A stretch of 64,000 bases of DNA, taken from an uncultured Eubacteriales bacterium (GTDB taxonomy: Bacteria; Bacillota; Clostridia; Christensenellales; Aristaeellaceae). Positions 26,452-35,254 of this stretch are shown in pieces (position 1 is the first letter of the stretch; each line of letters begins with the position of its first letter). The notes beneath the pieces were generated by a model. The model had not been told where the DNA came from. It was given only the letters and a program-made list of their open reading frames with translations, and ran no database searches. The DNA lies in the NCBI GenBank assembly GCA_900548145.1, contig URJB01000005.1, forward strand, positions 20,980 through 84,979. Reading direction: 5' to 3'. A program made the position numbers and the translations under genes.

Positions 26452-27789
26452 TCAGGCGTCGATGGAATCGTGGAACTGCATCGGCACCTTCCGTCCATAC
26501 ACCCGCATGGAGCGCATGGCCATGCCCGGCAGGCTCTTCAGGATGCGCACCCGGAAGGCGTAGCCCCGCATCTTGCCCAGCGGGATGATCCGCTTGTGGC
26601 CGATGCTCTGTCCCTGAGCCAGCGGCACCCAGCGATCCAGTCCGTCCTTGGTGCACCAGTAGGCGGGCCAGCGGGTTTCCACCACCCACTCCAGCACGTG
26701 CTGGCCTTCGGTCTGGTCCTCCATCAGCTCGATATATTCCGCGTCCACCGGGCCGTCGAACCAGACCTCCATCCGTTCGCCGTCCAGCAGCGTTTCCGTC
26801 ATGCCCGCGTGAACGCCCAGCTCCCGGTTCACCAGCTCGCCCAGGCTGCGGAAGGAGTCCACCTGATCCTCACTGATCAGGCCGTCCGTGTCCGGGACGC
26901 AGCCGATAAGCAGGTTGGCGTTCCGGCCCACGCTGGTCAGGTACCGCTGGAACAGATATTCGCCGCTGTAGGTTTTGTCCGCGTCCATGGCATGATACAT
27001 CCAGCCGCCCTTATAGGCGTACATCACGTCCCGCACCGGCATATCCACCTCCACGGGGGCCCAGACCGGATCCATGGGGTCGCCGGGAGAGTCGGGGGTC
27101 ACGTTGTCCCGCTCCGGCTCCGTCTGATAGTGGGCGCAGGACCAGCACTCCGGCACGGCCACGCCCTGTTCGCTGCCGCTCCACCGCAGCACGTTCGTGA
27201 TGCCCGGGCAGCCGCCGAAGCAGATCAGGTTGGGGGCGATTCGCTTCAGCAGGCCGGGAATATCCGGGCCGCCCTTTTCGGGCCGGAGAATGCCGCCGTC
27301 AAACCAGATCTCAAACAGGGGGCCGTAGCCCGTGATCAGCTCCTCCAGCTGCCGCAGCAGCAGGTCGTTCAGTTTTTCCCGATCCAGCGTCCCGTCCTCC
27401 CGGGTGCAAAGGTCGCTCAGATAGCGTCCGCCCAGACTGTAATACAGGCCCGGCTTGATGCCGTACTTATGGCAGGACTGCACAAATTCCCCCACTACGT
27501 CCCGGGGAACGGCGGAATTGCCCACATGATAATCATGCACCTTGGTGGGCCAGAGGCAGAAGCCCGTTCCGTGCTTGGCCGTCAGCAGAGCGTACCGCGC
27601 CCCTGCGGCTTTGGCCGTGCGCAGCCATTGATCCGTGTCCAGCTTTTTGGGATTCCAGCACTGGATATCCGGGATGGGGTCGCCGAATTTCCATTCCGGT
27701 GCAAAGACCTCCATATCAAAATGGAAAAAGACCCCCAGTTCGCTCTCGTGCCATTCCAGCATTTCCGCCGTCGGTTTTGCCAGCGTCAT
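26452..27789 (-). CDS. Alpha-L-fucosidase, GH29-like
   Basis: A 445-residue retaining exo-glycosidase expected to release alpha-linked L-fucose from glycans. The family hallmarks are WHESELGVFFHFDMEVF near the N-terminus, the DYHVGNS region, and the nucleophile Asp164 in EIWFDGG. A compact C-terminal beta-sandwich follows. There is no signal peptide, so it acts in the cytoplasm on imported fucosylated oligosaccharides. AGGAGG lies eight bases before the ATG. I see no clear promoter in the 100 bases upstream, so readthrough from the polyamine operon is possible despite the intervening hairpin. Confidence 0.88.
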   Translation of the reverse strand: MTLAKPTAEMLEWHESELGVFFHFDMEVFAPEWKFGDPIPDIQCWNPKKLDTDQWLRTAKAAGARYALLTAKHGTGFCLWPTKVHDYHVGNSAVPRDVVGEFVQSCHKYGIKPGLYYSLGGRYLSDLCTREDGTLDREKLNDLLLRQLEELITGYGPLFEIWFDGGILRPEKGGPDIPGLLKRIAPNLICFGGCPGITNVLRWSGSEQGVAVPECWSCAHYQTEPERDNVTPDSPGDPMDPVWAPVEVDMPVRDVMYAYKGGWMYHAMDADKTYSGEYLFQRYLTSVGRNANLLIGCVPDTDGLISEDQVDSFRSLGELVNRELGVHAGMTETLLDGERMEVWFDGPVDAEYIELMEDQTEGQHVLEWVVETRWPAYWCTKDGLDRWVPLAQGQSIGHKRIIPLGKMRGYAFRVRILKSLPGMAMRSMRVYGRKVPMQFHDSIDA

Positions 27790-27831
27790 CGTGTTTGTCC
27801 TCCTGTTTGCATTGGGATTCAGCTTCTCTTC

Positions 27832-27876
27832 TTCTAAAAATAGAAAGAAGCCCAGCCGAAAAAGTTCCGGCTAGGC
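27832..27876 (-). terminator. Probable terminator of the pot operon
   Basis: GCC-c-AGCCG (27850-27858) pairs with CGGCT-a-GGC (27868-27876) with one internal mismatch. The minus strand continues into TTCTTTCTATTTTTAG. Confidence 0.6.
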
Positions 27877-27891
27877 ATTCGATACGGATCG

Positions 27892-28941
27892 TCAATTTCC
27901 CTGTTTGGTGTTCAGCACTTCCTGCCAGAGAGTGTTGTACACCGTCAGCCAGGTCGCGTCCAGATCGTTGAAATATTCGCAGTTGGCTACAGTCTCGTCG
28001 GAGGGGTTCATGACGGGATTGGAAGCGTAGTCCTCGCCCATCAGCTCGATGGCCGCGTCGTTGGGGCAGCAGTAGCCGATGGCTTCGCAGTTGCGCACGG
28101 CCACTTCAGGGCTGCACAGATAGTTGATGAACTTTTCGGCGTTCTCCTTGTTCTTGGCCGCCGCAGGGATCACTGCGCAGTCCACCCACACGTTGCTGCC
28201 CTCGTCCGGCACGGAGTAGGCCAGCTTGTCGTTGAGCTCGATGGCGTATTCCGCATCGCCGGAGTAGACCACCGCCAGCGCAGCCTCCCCGGCCACCATC
28301 TTATCCTTGAACTCGTCCAGACCGTAGGCCTTCACCATGCCGGACTGCTTCTGCTGGATCAGCAGGTCGGCGGCGGCGCGCAGCTGGGTGTAGTCGGCGG
28401 AGTTCATGCTGTAGCCCTGCAGCTTCAGCGCAAGGCCCATGGCGTCGCGGATGCTGTTCATCATCAGCACCTGTCCCTTGTACTTCTCGTTCCAGAGCAC
28501 GTTCCAGGTCTTTACGTCCTCCGCGTCCACCATCTCGGTGTTGTACAGGATGCCGAGGGTGCCCCACTGATAGGGCACGGAATGGGCGTTGCCCTCGTCG
28601 TAGCTGGGGTTTTTCAGGCTTTCCTTGATGTTCTGGAAATTGGGAATGTTGTCATAGTTGATCTCGGCCAAAAGGCCCTTGTTGGCCAGACGCTCCACGC
28701 AGTATTCGGACGGGAACACCACGTCGAAAGCGCCAGGATTGGCTTCCACCTGCACCAGCATGTCCTCGTTGGTGGTAAAGCGCATGTAGTTGACGTGAAT
28801 GCCGGTTTCGGCTTCGAAGTCCTGCAGCACGGACTCGTCGATATAGTCTTCCCAGTTGAACACGTTCACCACTTCCTGCGCCAGAGCACAGGCGGGAAGC
28901 AGCAGGGCGATACAGAGCAGAAAGGCAACCATTTTTTTCAT
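27892..28941 (-). CDS. potD: Spermidine/putrescine-binding protein PotD
   Basis: A 349-residue extracytoplasmic polyamine-binding protein. After the signal peptide it begins VVNVFNWEDYIDESVLQDFE, the PotD hallmark, and retains acidic and aromatic pocket-type residues (FPSEYCVERL, YQWGTLGILYNTEMV). The signal peptide ends LLPACALAQE. This could be a lipobox with Cys, but ALA-QE is also a good signal peptidase I site, so anchoring is uncertain. It is the last gene of the operon after PotC, separated by a structured 101-base gap, and is preceded by AGGAGG. Confidence 0.93.
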   Translation of the reverse strand: MKKMVAFLLCIALLLPACALAQEVVNVFNWEDYIDESVLQDFEAETGIHVNYMRFTTNEDMLVQVEANPGAFDVVFPSEYCVERLANKGLLAEINYDNIPNFQNIKESLKNPSYDEGNAHSVPYQWGTLGILYNTEMVDAEDVKTWNVLWNEKYKGQVLMMNSIRDAMGLALKLQGYSMNSADYTQLRAAADLLIQQKQSGMVKAYGLDEFKDKMVAGEAALAVVYSGDAEYAIELNDKLAYSVPDEGSNVWVDCAVIPAAAKNKENAEKFINYLCSPEVAVRNCEAIGYCCPNDAAIELMGEDYASNPVMNPSDETVANCEYFNDLDATWLTVYNTLWQEVLNTKQGN

Positions 28942-28984
28942 GTGGGATTCCTCCTATCATATTTTTTGACAGGGCAATCTCTGT

Positions 28985-29034
28985 CTAAGGAAAAGCCGTC
29001 CGGCCCTTCCTAAGCCATTGGGCGCGCCGCGCCC
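28985..29034 (-). other. Structured spacer between potC and potD
   Basis: Two potential hairpins: GGAA..GCC / GGC..TTCC (28989-29010) and GGGCGC / GCGCCC with a 3-base loop (29020-29034). No T-run follows on the minus strand, so it is probably an mRNA-stability or differential-expression element rather than a terminator. Confidence 0.45.
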
Positions 29035-29042
29035 GGGGAGTT

Positions 29043-29813
29043 TTATGCCTTGGTCTCAGCGGTCCTGCGGTTGACGATCAACAGCAGAATCAGCAAAACC
29101 ACGAACATCAGGGAGGAAAGGGCATAGTACACGGGGCTGATGCCCAGCTTGGTGGCCGAATAGATCAGCGTAGACAGATTCTGCACCAGCGGGCTGGTGG
29201 TGAAATAGCTGATGGTGAAATCGTCCAGCGACAGGGTGAAGGCCAGCAGCGCGCCGGTGACGATGCCCTGACGGCACTCGGGCACGATGACGTGGGTCAG
29301 CGCGTAGCCGGGCGTAGCGCCCAGATCCAGCGCCGCCTCGTAGGTGTGCTTGTTCATCTGCTTAAGCTTCGGCATGACGGACAGCACCACATAGGGCACG
29401 TCGAAGGTGATATGGGCCAGCACCATGGTGATGTAGCCCCGGTCCACCTTGGCAAAGATGAACAGCAGCATCAGTGAGATACCGGTCACGATGTCCGGCA
29501 TGGTGTTGGGCAAATTGGTGATGGTCATCATGATGGCCTGAGGCCGCTTCTTCATGCTGTAGATGCCGATGGCGGCCAGTGTGCCCAGCACCGTGGCGAT
29601 CACCGTGGCGATCACCGCGATAGACACCGTCACCCACAGGGCGTTCATAATGGAGGCATTCTGGAACAGCTCGCCGTACCAGCGGAAGGAAAAGCCCTCC
29701 CACTTGGCCCGGCTCTTGCCCGCGTTGAAGGACTGGCAGATCAGCACCACGATGGGCACGTACAGGAACACCAGAATGATCCCCAGGTAAAACTTCTTGA
29801 AAAAGTTCTTCAT
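29043..29813 (-). CDS. potC: Polyamine ABC transporter permease PotC
   Basis: A 256-residue permease with six helices. The N-terminus is cytoplasmic and basic ([20 protein letters not shown]), and the EAA loop reads YEAALDLGATPGYALTHVIVP, as in PotC. It overlaps the PotB stop by four bases (coupled translation) and has GGAGG nine bases before ATG. It forms the heterodimeric channel with PotB and is powered by PotA. Confidence 0.94.
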   Translation of the reverse strand: MKNFFKKFYLGIILVFLYVPIVVLICQSFNAGKSRAKWEGFSFRWYGELFQNASIMNALWVTVSIAVIATVIATVLGTLAAIGIYSMKKRPQAIMMTITNLPNTMPDIVTGISLMLLFIFAKVDRGYITMVLAHITFDVPYVVLSVMPKLKQMNKHTYEAALDLGATPGYALTHVIVPECRQGIVTGALLAFTLSLDDFTISYFTTSPLVQNLSTLIYSATKLGISPVYYALSSLMFVVLLILLLIVNRRTAETKA

Positions 29814-30799
29814 GCGATGCCGCCTCCTTCCCCGTTAGGATCCGCCTTGCGCAGGATGGACAGGGAGATCAGGATCAGCACCATCATGATCAGGGAAAGG
29901 GCGCTGCCCAGATTCCAGTCGCCGGCGGTCAGGAACGTGGTCTCGATCAGGTCGCCGAACATCTGGGTGGAGCCGCCGCCCAGCACCCGGGGAATGAAGA
30001 ACGTGGTCACCGAGGGCATGAACACCATCGTGATCCCGCTGATCACGCCGGGGATGCTCAGCGGCATGGTCACCTTCAGCAGGGTCTTGGCTTCGTTGCA
30101 GCCCAGATCCATGGCGGCCTCGCCCAGCTTGGGGTCCATCTTGCTCAAGCTGGTGTAGATGGGGAATACCATGAAGGGCAGGAAGTTGTACACCATGCCC
30201 AGCAGCACCGCCCCCTGATTGTACATCAGCTGCACCCTGCCCACGCCGATCCATTCCAGAAAGGCGTTGATCAGGCCGTTATCCTCCAAAAGGCTCATCC
30301 ACGCGATGGTGCGCAGCAGGAAGTTCATCCACATGGGGATGATGAACAGCACCACCAGCGTGGAGCCCAGCTTCATGTGCCGGTCGGCCATGAACAGTGC
30401 CGCCGGGTAGCCCAGCAGCAGGGAAAAGGCCGTGCACAGGAACGCCATCCATAGGGAATAGACCAGCGTGTCCACATTGACGGAGCCCCGGGGAATGGTG
30501 GCGGCCACCTCGTCCCCGGCCACGGCCCGCATGTTTTCCCGCATGATGTGGTTGCTGTCCCAGAACGCCCGGAAGTTATCCAGCGTCAGCTGGCCGCTGC
30601 CGTCGGTCAGAGCGTAATAGGCGATCAGCACGCAGGGAAGCAGCGTAAACAGGATCATCCACAGAATATAGGGCGAAGCGAACAGCGAACGCTTCACGCC
30701 GTGATTCCGCTTCACGCTCAGGGTCAGAAGCCCCAGAAACAGCATCAGCCCCGCGCCCATCAGCGCGTAGGCCCACCAGGGCAGCGATACGTTATACAT
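29810..30799 (-). CDS. potB: Polyamine ABC transporter permease PotB
   Basis: A 329-residue permease. It has an extra N-terminal membrane helix followed by a basic loop before the canonical six-helix core, and the EAA motif [22 protein letters not shown] place the start at 30799 (MYNVSLPWW), because GGAGG lies nine bases upstream and this ATG overlaps the PotA stop. The upstream in-frame ATG at 30817 contains that binding site and lacks its own. PotB pairs with PotC. Confidence 0.92.
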   Translation of the reverse strand: MYNVSLPWWAYALMGAGLMLFLGLLTLSVKRNHGVKRSLFASPYILWMILFTLLPCVLIAYYALTDGSGQLTLDNFRAFWDSNHIMRENMRAVAGDEVAATIPRGSVNVDTLVYSLWMAFLCTAFSLLLGYPAALFMADRHMKLGSTLVVLFIIPMWMNFLLRTIAWMSLLEDNGLINAFLEWIGVGRVQLMYNQGAVLLGMVYNFLPFMVFPIYTSLSKMDPKLGEAAMDLGCNEAKTLLKVTMPLSIPGVISGITMVFMPSVTTFFIPRVLGGGSTQMFGDLIETTFLTAGDWNLGSALSLIMMVLILISLSILRKADPNGEGGGIA

Positions 30800-31874
30800 C
30801 CGCGATCGCCTCCTCATCCACCGGCGGCTCCGGCATGGGATGCATGATATGAATGTTGTAGGGCACGATGGTCAGGCCCACCCGGGAGCCCTGGGGCTGC
30901 ATGATGGTGGAGTGGACCTTGAACACCGTTTCGCCGGTGTCGATCATCATTTCGTAGTGAACGCCCTTGAACAGCACGCTCTGCACCACGCCGGTCAGCT
31001 GGCCGATGTCCTCGCCCACGATCATGATGTCCTCCGGGCGGATGACCACGTCCACCGGCGCGTTTTCGCCGAAGCCGGAATCCACGCAGGGGAAGTCGAA
31101 GCCGCAGAAGTTCACCAGCTCGTCCTCGATCATGGTGCCCCGCAGGATGTTGCTCTCGCCGATGAAGTTGGCCACGAAAGCGTTGGCCGGCTCGTCATAC
31201 ACGCTCTTGGGGTCGCCGATCTGCAGGATGTGGCCGTCCTGCATGACCACGATGGTGTCGCTCATGGTCAGGGCTTCTTCCTGATCGTGGGTCACGTAGA
31301 TAAAGGTGATGCCCAGCTGCTGCTGCATGCTCTTCAGCTCCAGCTGCATCTCCTTGCGCAGCTTCAAGTCCAGTGCGCCCAGCGGCTCGTCCAGAAGCAG
31401 CACCTCCGGCTCGTTCACCAGCGCCCGGGCAATGGCGATGCGCTGCTGCTGGCCGCCGGAGAGCTGATCCACGCCCCGCTTGCCGTATCCCTTCAGGTTG
31501 ACCAGCTCCAGCATCCGGTCCACCTTCACGTCGATCTCCTTGCGACCCATTTTCTTGATCTTCAGGCCGAAGGCGATGTTGTCCCGCACGTTCAGGTGGG
31601 GAAACAGCGCGTATTTCTGGAACACGGTGTTCACCCGGCGCTTATAGGGCGGCACGGCGGTGATGTCCTTGCCCTCAAAAAACACGGTGCCCGTGGTGGG
31701 GTATTCAAACCCGCCGATGATCCGCAGGGTGGTGGTCTTGCCGCAGCCGGAAGGGCCCAGCAGCGTCAGGAACTCCTTTTTGCGGATGTAAAGGTCGATA
31801 TCGCTCAAAACGGTGGTTCCGTCGAACTCCTTGGATACGTTTTTCAGTTCAATGAGGTGTTCCTGTTCCATCAT
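30792..31874 (-). CDS. potA: Spermidine/putrescine ABC transporter ATPase PotA
   Basis: A 360-residue ATPase. It shows Walker [10 protein letters not shown], the Q-loop, signature [15 protein letters not shown], Walker [12 protein letters not shown] and switch His in [12 protein letters not shown]-terminal TOBE regulatory domain is present ([10 protein letters not shown]). It is the second gene of the operon, 32 bases after the XRE-cupin regulator, with AAAGGAG upstream. It hydrolyses ATP for polyamine import through PotBC. Confidence 0.95.
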   Translation of the reverse strand: MMEQEHLIELKNVSKEFDGTTVLSDIDLYIRKKEFLTLLGPSGCGKTTTLRIIGGFEYPTTGTVFFEGKDITAVPPYKRRVNTVFQKYALFPHLNVRDNIAFGLKIKKMGRKEIDVKVDRMLELVNLKGYGKRGVDQLSGGQQQRIAIARALVNEPEVLLLDEPLGALDLKLRKEMQLELKSMQQQLGITFIYVTHDQEEALTMSDTIVVMQDGHILQIGDPKSVYDEPANAFVANFIGESNILRGTMIEDELVNFCGFDFPCVDSGFGENAPVDVVIRPEDIMIVGEDIGQLTGVVQSVLFKGVHYEMMIDTGETVFKVHSTIMQPQGSRVGLTIVPYNIHIMHPMPEPPVDEEAIADV

Positions 31875-31906
31875 GACGGTACAGCTCCTTTAGCAGGCTC
31901 AAGCTC

Positions 31907-32440
31907 TCAAAAGCTCGGCGGAGTAGAGATCCAAAGAATGACGGCGGGGTGAGCGCCGGTGTTTTCCAGATAATGGGTCGTGTTGGGGTGCAGGCAGAAG
32001 CTGAAGCCCTTCCGCACCCGGTAGGTGCGTTTGCCCGCCACCAGATTTACCTGACCGTGAAGCACATAGCCGAACTCCTCGCTTTCCAGCGGCGGCAGTT
32101 CATTGCTTCGGGCCCCCGGCTGCAGTTCCAGCAGGATGGGTTCCATGCTGTTGCGCTGAGCGTCGGGCACCAGCCAGGTAATCTTCTTATCGTCCTCTTC
32201 CTTTTCGAACATGTCCTGCGGGGCGTAGACCACTTTTTCCGCCGAATCGTCGGAGAAAAACTCCTTCAGGCTGGAACCGAGGCATTCCAGCATGTCCGTC
32301 AGGGTGGCGATGGACGGCGAGGCCAGATCCCGTTCCACCTGCGAAATAAAGCCCTTGCTCAGCTCGCAGCGGTCGGCCAGTTCTTCCTGCGTCAGGTTGC
32401 GCTGGATCCGCAGTTCCTTCAGCTTCTCCCCAATGTTCAC
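31907..32440 (-). CDS. XRE-family regulator with cupin domain (polyamine-operon regulator)
   Basis: A 177-residue repressor-type protein. The N-terminal helix-turn-helix reads RNLTQEELADRCELSKGFISQVERD, and the C-terminal cupin sensor holds HGQVNLVAGKR and LHPNTTHYLEN, the likely small-molecule or metal pocket. It heads the potABCD operon, an arrangement well known for PuuR-like regulators. An inverted repeat lies just upstream of its gene. The start is GTG, with only a weak binding site, so the exact N-terminus is uncertain. It probably represses its own operon and responds to polyamines (inference). Confidence 0.88.
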   Translation of the reverse strand: MNIGEKLKELRIQRNLTQEELADRCELSKGFISQVERDLASPSIATLTDMLECLGSSLKEFFSDDSAEKVVYAPQDMFEKEEDDKKITWLVPDAQRNSMEPILLELQPGARSNELPPLESEEFGYVLHGQVNLVAGKRTYRVRKGFSFCLHPNTTHYLENTGAHPAVILWISTPPSF

Positions 32441-32480
32441 CGAGGCTCATCTCTTTCCGATGGGTGTTGTTTTCGTCCGT

Positions 32481-32501
32481 GAGTTTAGAAATAGTAAACT
32501 C
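32481..32501. promoter_or_regulatory. Operator candidate for the pot operon regulator
   Basis: A perfect 7-bp inverted repeat GAGTTTA-n7-TAAACTC. It lies between the -10 region of the minus-strand promoter and the regulator start codon, a typical autorepression position. Confidence 0.6.
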
Positions 32502-32514
32502 GCAAAACAGTATG

Positions 32515-32544
32515 TATTTAATCACAAAGCAGGGGGGATGTCAA
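32515..32544 (-). promoter_or_regulatory. Promoter of the XRE-potABCD operon
   Basis: Consensus TTGACA (32544-32539) followed after 17-18 bases by TTAAAT/TAAATA (32521-32515) on the minus strand. Confidence 0.65.
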
Positions 32545-32591
32545 TAGAATTTGTCGTTTTTTGCGCGGAAAATTCGAAGGCTCAAACACGC

Positions 32592-32641
32592 AAAAACCGT
32601 CCTGCCTTCAGCCGTGTTTCGGCCCGGACAGGACGGTTTTT
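32592..32641. terminator. Terminator downstream of yitT
   Basis: A 13-bp perfect stem AAAAACCGTCCTG / CAGGACGGTTTTT with T-tracts on both strands. On the minus strand it ends the S24-like regulator-YitT transcript. Confidence 0.85.
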
Positions 32642-32658
32642 TGTTTCTACCTATTAGA

Positions 32659-33528
32659 TTACATCACGCCGCGGAAGCCCTTGCCGATGATCTCCGTGGT
32701 GTTCGTGATGAGGATAAAGCAGGAAGGATCCACGCTCTTGGCGTACAGGCGCAGCTTGATGGCCTGCGCCCGGTTCACCACCGTCAGGATGACGGTCTTG
32801 TTCTCGTGGGTGTACGCGCCCTCGCCCTGCATGTCCGTCGCGCCCCGGTGCAGATCCTTCACAATAAAGTCGATGATCTGCTCCGGCTTGCTGGTGATGA
32901 TCTGGAAGCACTTATGCACGGCGATGTTTTCCAGCACCATGTCCACGATGACGGATTTCAGCGCCAGTCCCAGCAGGCTGAACATCCCCGTTTCGATGCC
33001 GAAGGCAATGCCGGACACCACCGTAATGGTAAAGTCCACAAACAGCAGGCACTGGCCAATGTTGATGTTGGTCTTGCTCTTGAGGATCATGGCCACGATG
33101 TCCGTGCCGCCGCTGGAAGCCTGCATATTGAACATGATGGCGCTGCCGATGGCGGGGAAGGTGACGGCGAAGATCAGCTCCAGCAGGGGCTGATTGGTCA
33201 GAGGCGCGTCCATGGGGCAAATGTACTCCAGCCCCCAGATCACGCAGGACATCAGCAGGCTCACATAGGCGGTGCGGAAGCCGAAGGAGCGTCCGAATAC
33301 CAGAAAGCCCAGCAGCAGCAGGCTCTGGTTGATGATGAACACAAACGCGCCCGCCGACAGGTTCGGGGCGTAATGGCCCAGAATGATGGAAATACCGCTG
33401 ACGCCGCCGGTGGAGAAATGATTGGGGAATTTGAAGAAATAAATCCCTACGCACATCAGCAATGTGGCCAGCGTCAGCATGGTATAGTCCCGCACGATCT
33501 GAGCAGGCGTTTGTTTTTCCTTCTGCAT
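32659..33528 (-). CDS. YitT family membrane protein (DUF161 + DUF2179)
   Basis: A 289-residue protein. The first ~200 residues carry five to six helices with conserved polar glycine turns (FSTGGVSGISIILGHY, MQASSGGTDIVAMIL). The soluble C-terminus (TSKPEQIIDFIVKDLHRGATDMQGEG) is the DUF2179 domain, probably ligand-binding. The family is universal in Bacillota, and its transport role is unsettled. It is co-transcribed with an XRE/S24-like regulator 32 bases upstream, which is likely to control it. Confidence 0.92.
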   Translation of the reverse strand: MQKEKQTPAQIVRDYTMLTLATLLMCVGIYFFKFPNHFSTGGVSGISIILGHYAPNLSAGAFVFIINQSLLLLGFLVFGRSFGFRTAYVSLLMSCVIWGLEYICPMDAPLTNQPLLELIFAVTFPAIGSAIMFNMQASSGGTDIVAMILKSKTNINIGQCLLFVDFTITVVSGIAFGIETGMFSLLGLALKSVIVDMVLENIAVHKCFQIITSKPEQIIDFIVKDLHRGATDMQGEGAYTHENKTVILTVVNRAQAIKLRLYAKSVDPSCFILITNTTEIIGKGFRGVM

Positions 33529-33560
33529 CTTTTCGTTCTCTCCTTACGTTTTCCGGGCGG

Positions 33561-34292
33561 TTACAGGCTGAATTCCACGCGCACGGCGCGGCCCACGAAG
33601 TTCAGTTCCGGCAGGGCGCAGCTCTCGCCTGCGTATTCCCGGTCGTAGCTCTGCAGAAGCACGTTCATCGCGTCCAGCTTCTTCACCTTGCGCAGGAAGC
33701 GGTGGCCGTCCTTTTCCACCAGCATGATGGCCCCGTCAATGGGGCTGCCGGCGGGCACGATCAGGCAAAGATCCTCCCGCATGATGCGGAAGCCCCGCAT
33801 GGTATCATCGGGAGCCTGAAAATAGAAGACCTTTTCAGGCGCAGAACCCTCGATGCGGCCATCCATAATGGGCAGCAGCCGGTGATCCACTTCCTTCATG
33901 ACGGCGTTGTACACCGGCACCCGCTTCAGCACGCTGCTGAGCGCGTCCAGCCACACGCCGCCGGTGATGTTCTTGCTTTCTTCCTCGCTTTGGGAGCTGT
34001 AGACCTTCTCCGCCTCCCGGGCGCGGGGCGCAGGCTTCGGCGCGGCTTTGGGCGCGGCGGTCTGCAAATCGACGGTGGCGGCGATGTCGTCCAGGCTGAA
34101 CCCGGCCTCGTTCTGCTCGGTCAGCCCCATTTTCTTCAAAATGCGGCGGGCCTGATCGTCCGCGATGATGCGGGTGCCCGCCTCCACATCCTTCAAATAG
34201 CCCTCGCTCACGCCGCCCAGCTTGGCCACCTGCTTCAGTGTCATGTTCCGGCGCAGACGCTCGGTATGCAGCAAATCTCCCAAACGGCTCAT
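33561..34292 (-). CDS. XRE regulator with S24/LexA-like C-terminal domain lacking the nucleophile Ser
   Basis: A 243-residue protein. An N-terminal helix-turn-helix (MTLKQVAKLGGVSEGYLKDVE) is followed by an Ala/Pro/Lys linker (KAAPKPAPRAREA) and a peptidase-S24-like domain. Where S24 proteins have GDSM the sequence reads PDDTM, while the downstream Lys (FLRKVKK) is kept. The serine nucleophile is thus replaced by threonine and self-cleavage is doubtful. I start it at 34292 because GGGAGG lies just upstream. The longer frame from 34352 runs through the promoter. It probably regulates the YitT gene behind it. Confidence 0.8.
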   Translation of the reverse strand: MSRLGDLLHTERLRRNMTLKQVAKLGGVSEGYLKDVEAGTRIIADDQARRILKKMGLTEQNEAGFSLDDIAATVDLQTAAPKAAPKPAPRAREAEKVYSSQSEEESKNITGGVWLDALSSVLKRVPVYNAVMKEVDHRLLPIMDGRIEGSAPEKVFYFQAPDDTMRGFRIMREDLCLIVPAGSPIDGAIMLVEKDGHRFLRKVKKLDAMNVLLQSYDREYAGESCALPELNFVGRAVRVEFSL

Positions 34293-34340
34293 AGAGATGA
34301 TCCTCCCATAAAAAACAGAATAAAAACAAAAGCCTTTTGG

Positions 34341-34349
34341 AGTATACCA
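34341..34349 (-). promoter_or_regulatory. Extended -10 promoter element of the S24-like regulator/yitT operon
   Basis: TGG-TATACT on the minus strand (TATACT 34346-34341). No convincing -35 is visible, consistent with an extended -10 promoter. Confidence 0.5.
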
Positions 34350-34455
34350 CATCCCTGCGGCGAATGGACAGGGAAAAAATGAAAAATTGCTCTCTTTTTC
34401 AGGTCATTCTTCGGGCGCTTCGTCAAAAAATCACAAAATATTAGCGTGAGGACTT

Positions 34456-34482
34456 TTTACAAACAGAAAAATGTGATATACT
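34456..34482 (+). promoter_or_regulatory. Promoter of the NifU-like/GGGtGRT operon
   Basis: Extended -10 TGA-TATACT (34474-34482) with a weak TTTACA (34456-34461) 15 bases upstream of the hexamer. It is followed by an inverted repeat. Confidence 0.6.
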
Positions 34483-34490
34483 ACACCTGT

Positions 34491-34509
34491 ATGTGTCCAC
34501 ATTACACAT
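34491..34509. promoter_or_regulatory. Inverted repeat at the start of the NifU-like transcript
   Basis: ATGTGT-n7-ACACAT, immediately downstream of the -10 and so at or near the transcription start. This is a possible repressor site for the operon. Confidence 0.4.
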
Positions 34510-34536
34510 TATGTTGGAACAGGAGGAACCAATTCG

Positions 34537-35238
34537 ATGCAATACTCCAAGGAAGTTGAAGAAATGGTATGCGTCGCCAAGGGCCCGAACCACGGCCCCG
34601 CGCCCATTCCCGAAGAAGGCAAGTGGGTGCAGGCGAAGGAGATCAAGGACATCTCCGGCCTGACCCACGGTATCGGCTGGTGCGCCCCTCAGCAGGGCGC
34701 CTGCAAACTGACCCTGAACGTCAAGAACGGCGTCATTGAAGAAGCGCTGGTGGAGACCATCGGCTGCTCCGGTATGACCCATTCCGCCGCTATGGCCAGT
34801 GAAATTCTGCCCGGCAAAACCATTCTGGAAGCGCTGAACACCGACCTGGTGTGCGACGCTATCAACACCGCCATGCGCGAGCTGTTCCTGCAGATCGTCT
34901 ACGGCCGCACTCAGTCCGCCTTCTCCGACGACGGTCTGGTCATCGGCGCGGGTCTGGAAGACCTGGGCAAGGGCCTGCGCAGTCAGGTCGGCACCATGTA
35001 CGGCACCAAGCTGAAGGGCACCCGTTATCTGGAAATGGCCGAAGGCTATGTGCTCAAGCTGGCGCTGGACAAGGACGATCAGGTCTGCGGCTACCAGTTC
35101 CTGTCTCTGGGCAAGATGATGGACGCCATCAAGAAGGGCATGTCCCCCAACGAAGCCTACGAGAAGAACATCGGCACCTACGGCCGGTTCAAGGCGGAAG
35201 ACGGCGCGGTCAAGTGGATCGACCCGCGCAAGCAGTAA
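34537..35238 (+). CDS. Iron-sulfur cluster scaffold-like protein (NifU/IscU N-domain)
   Basis: A 233-residue protein with a recognisable NifU/IscU-like core. Cys56 (QQGACKLTL), Cys77 (IGCSGMTHS) and Cys106 (DLVCDAIN) line up with the three cluster-ligand cysteines of IscU, and Cys49 is extra. It is much longer than IscU (~130 residues), with an extended N-terminus and a C-terminal ~90-residue segment (MYGTKLKGTRYLEMAEG...) not seen in classical scaffolds. It has AGGAGG and forms a two-gene operon with the GGGtGRT protein 16 bases downstream. Codon use is highly biased, so it is probably abundant. The client and the pathway are unknown. Confidence 0.85.
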   Translation: MQYSKEVEEMVCVAKGPNHGPAPIPEEGKWVQAKEIKDISGLTHGIGWCAPQQGACKLTLNVKNGVIEEALVETIGCSGMTHSAAMASEILPGKTILEALNTDLVCDAINTAMRELFLQIVYGRTQSAFSDDGLVIGAGLEDLGKGLRSQVGTMYGTKLKGTRYLEMAEGYVLKLALDKDDQVCGYQFLSLGKMMDAIKKGMSPNEAYEKNIGTYGRFKAEDGAVKWIDPRKQ

Positions 35239-35254
35239 TAGGAGGTGTGCAGAA

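Noticed and set aside
25666..27837. A 723-codon plus-strand frame opposite the phosphatase and fucosidase genes
   Set aside because: It runs across two real minus-strand genes and their terminator, with no recognisable domain.
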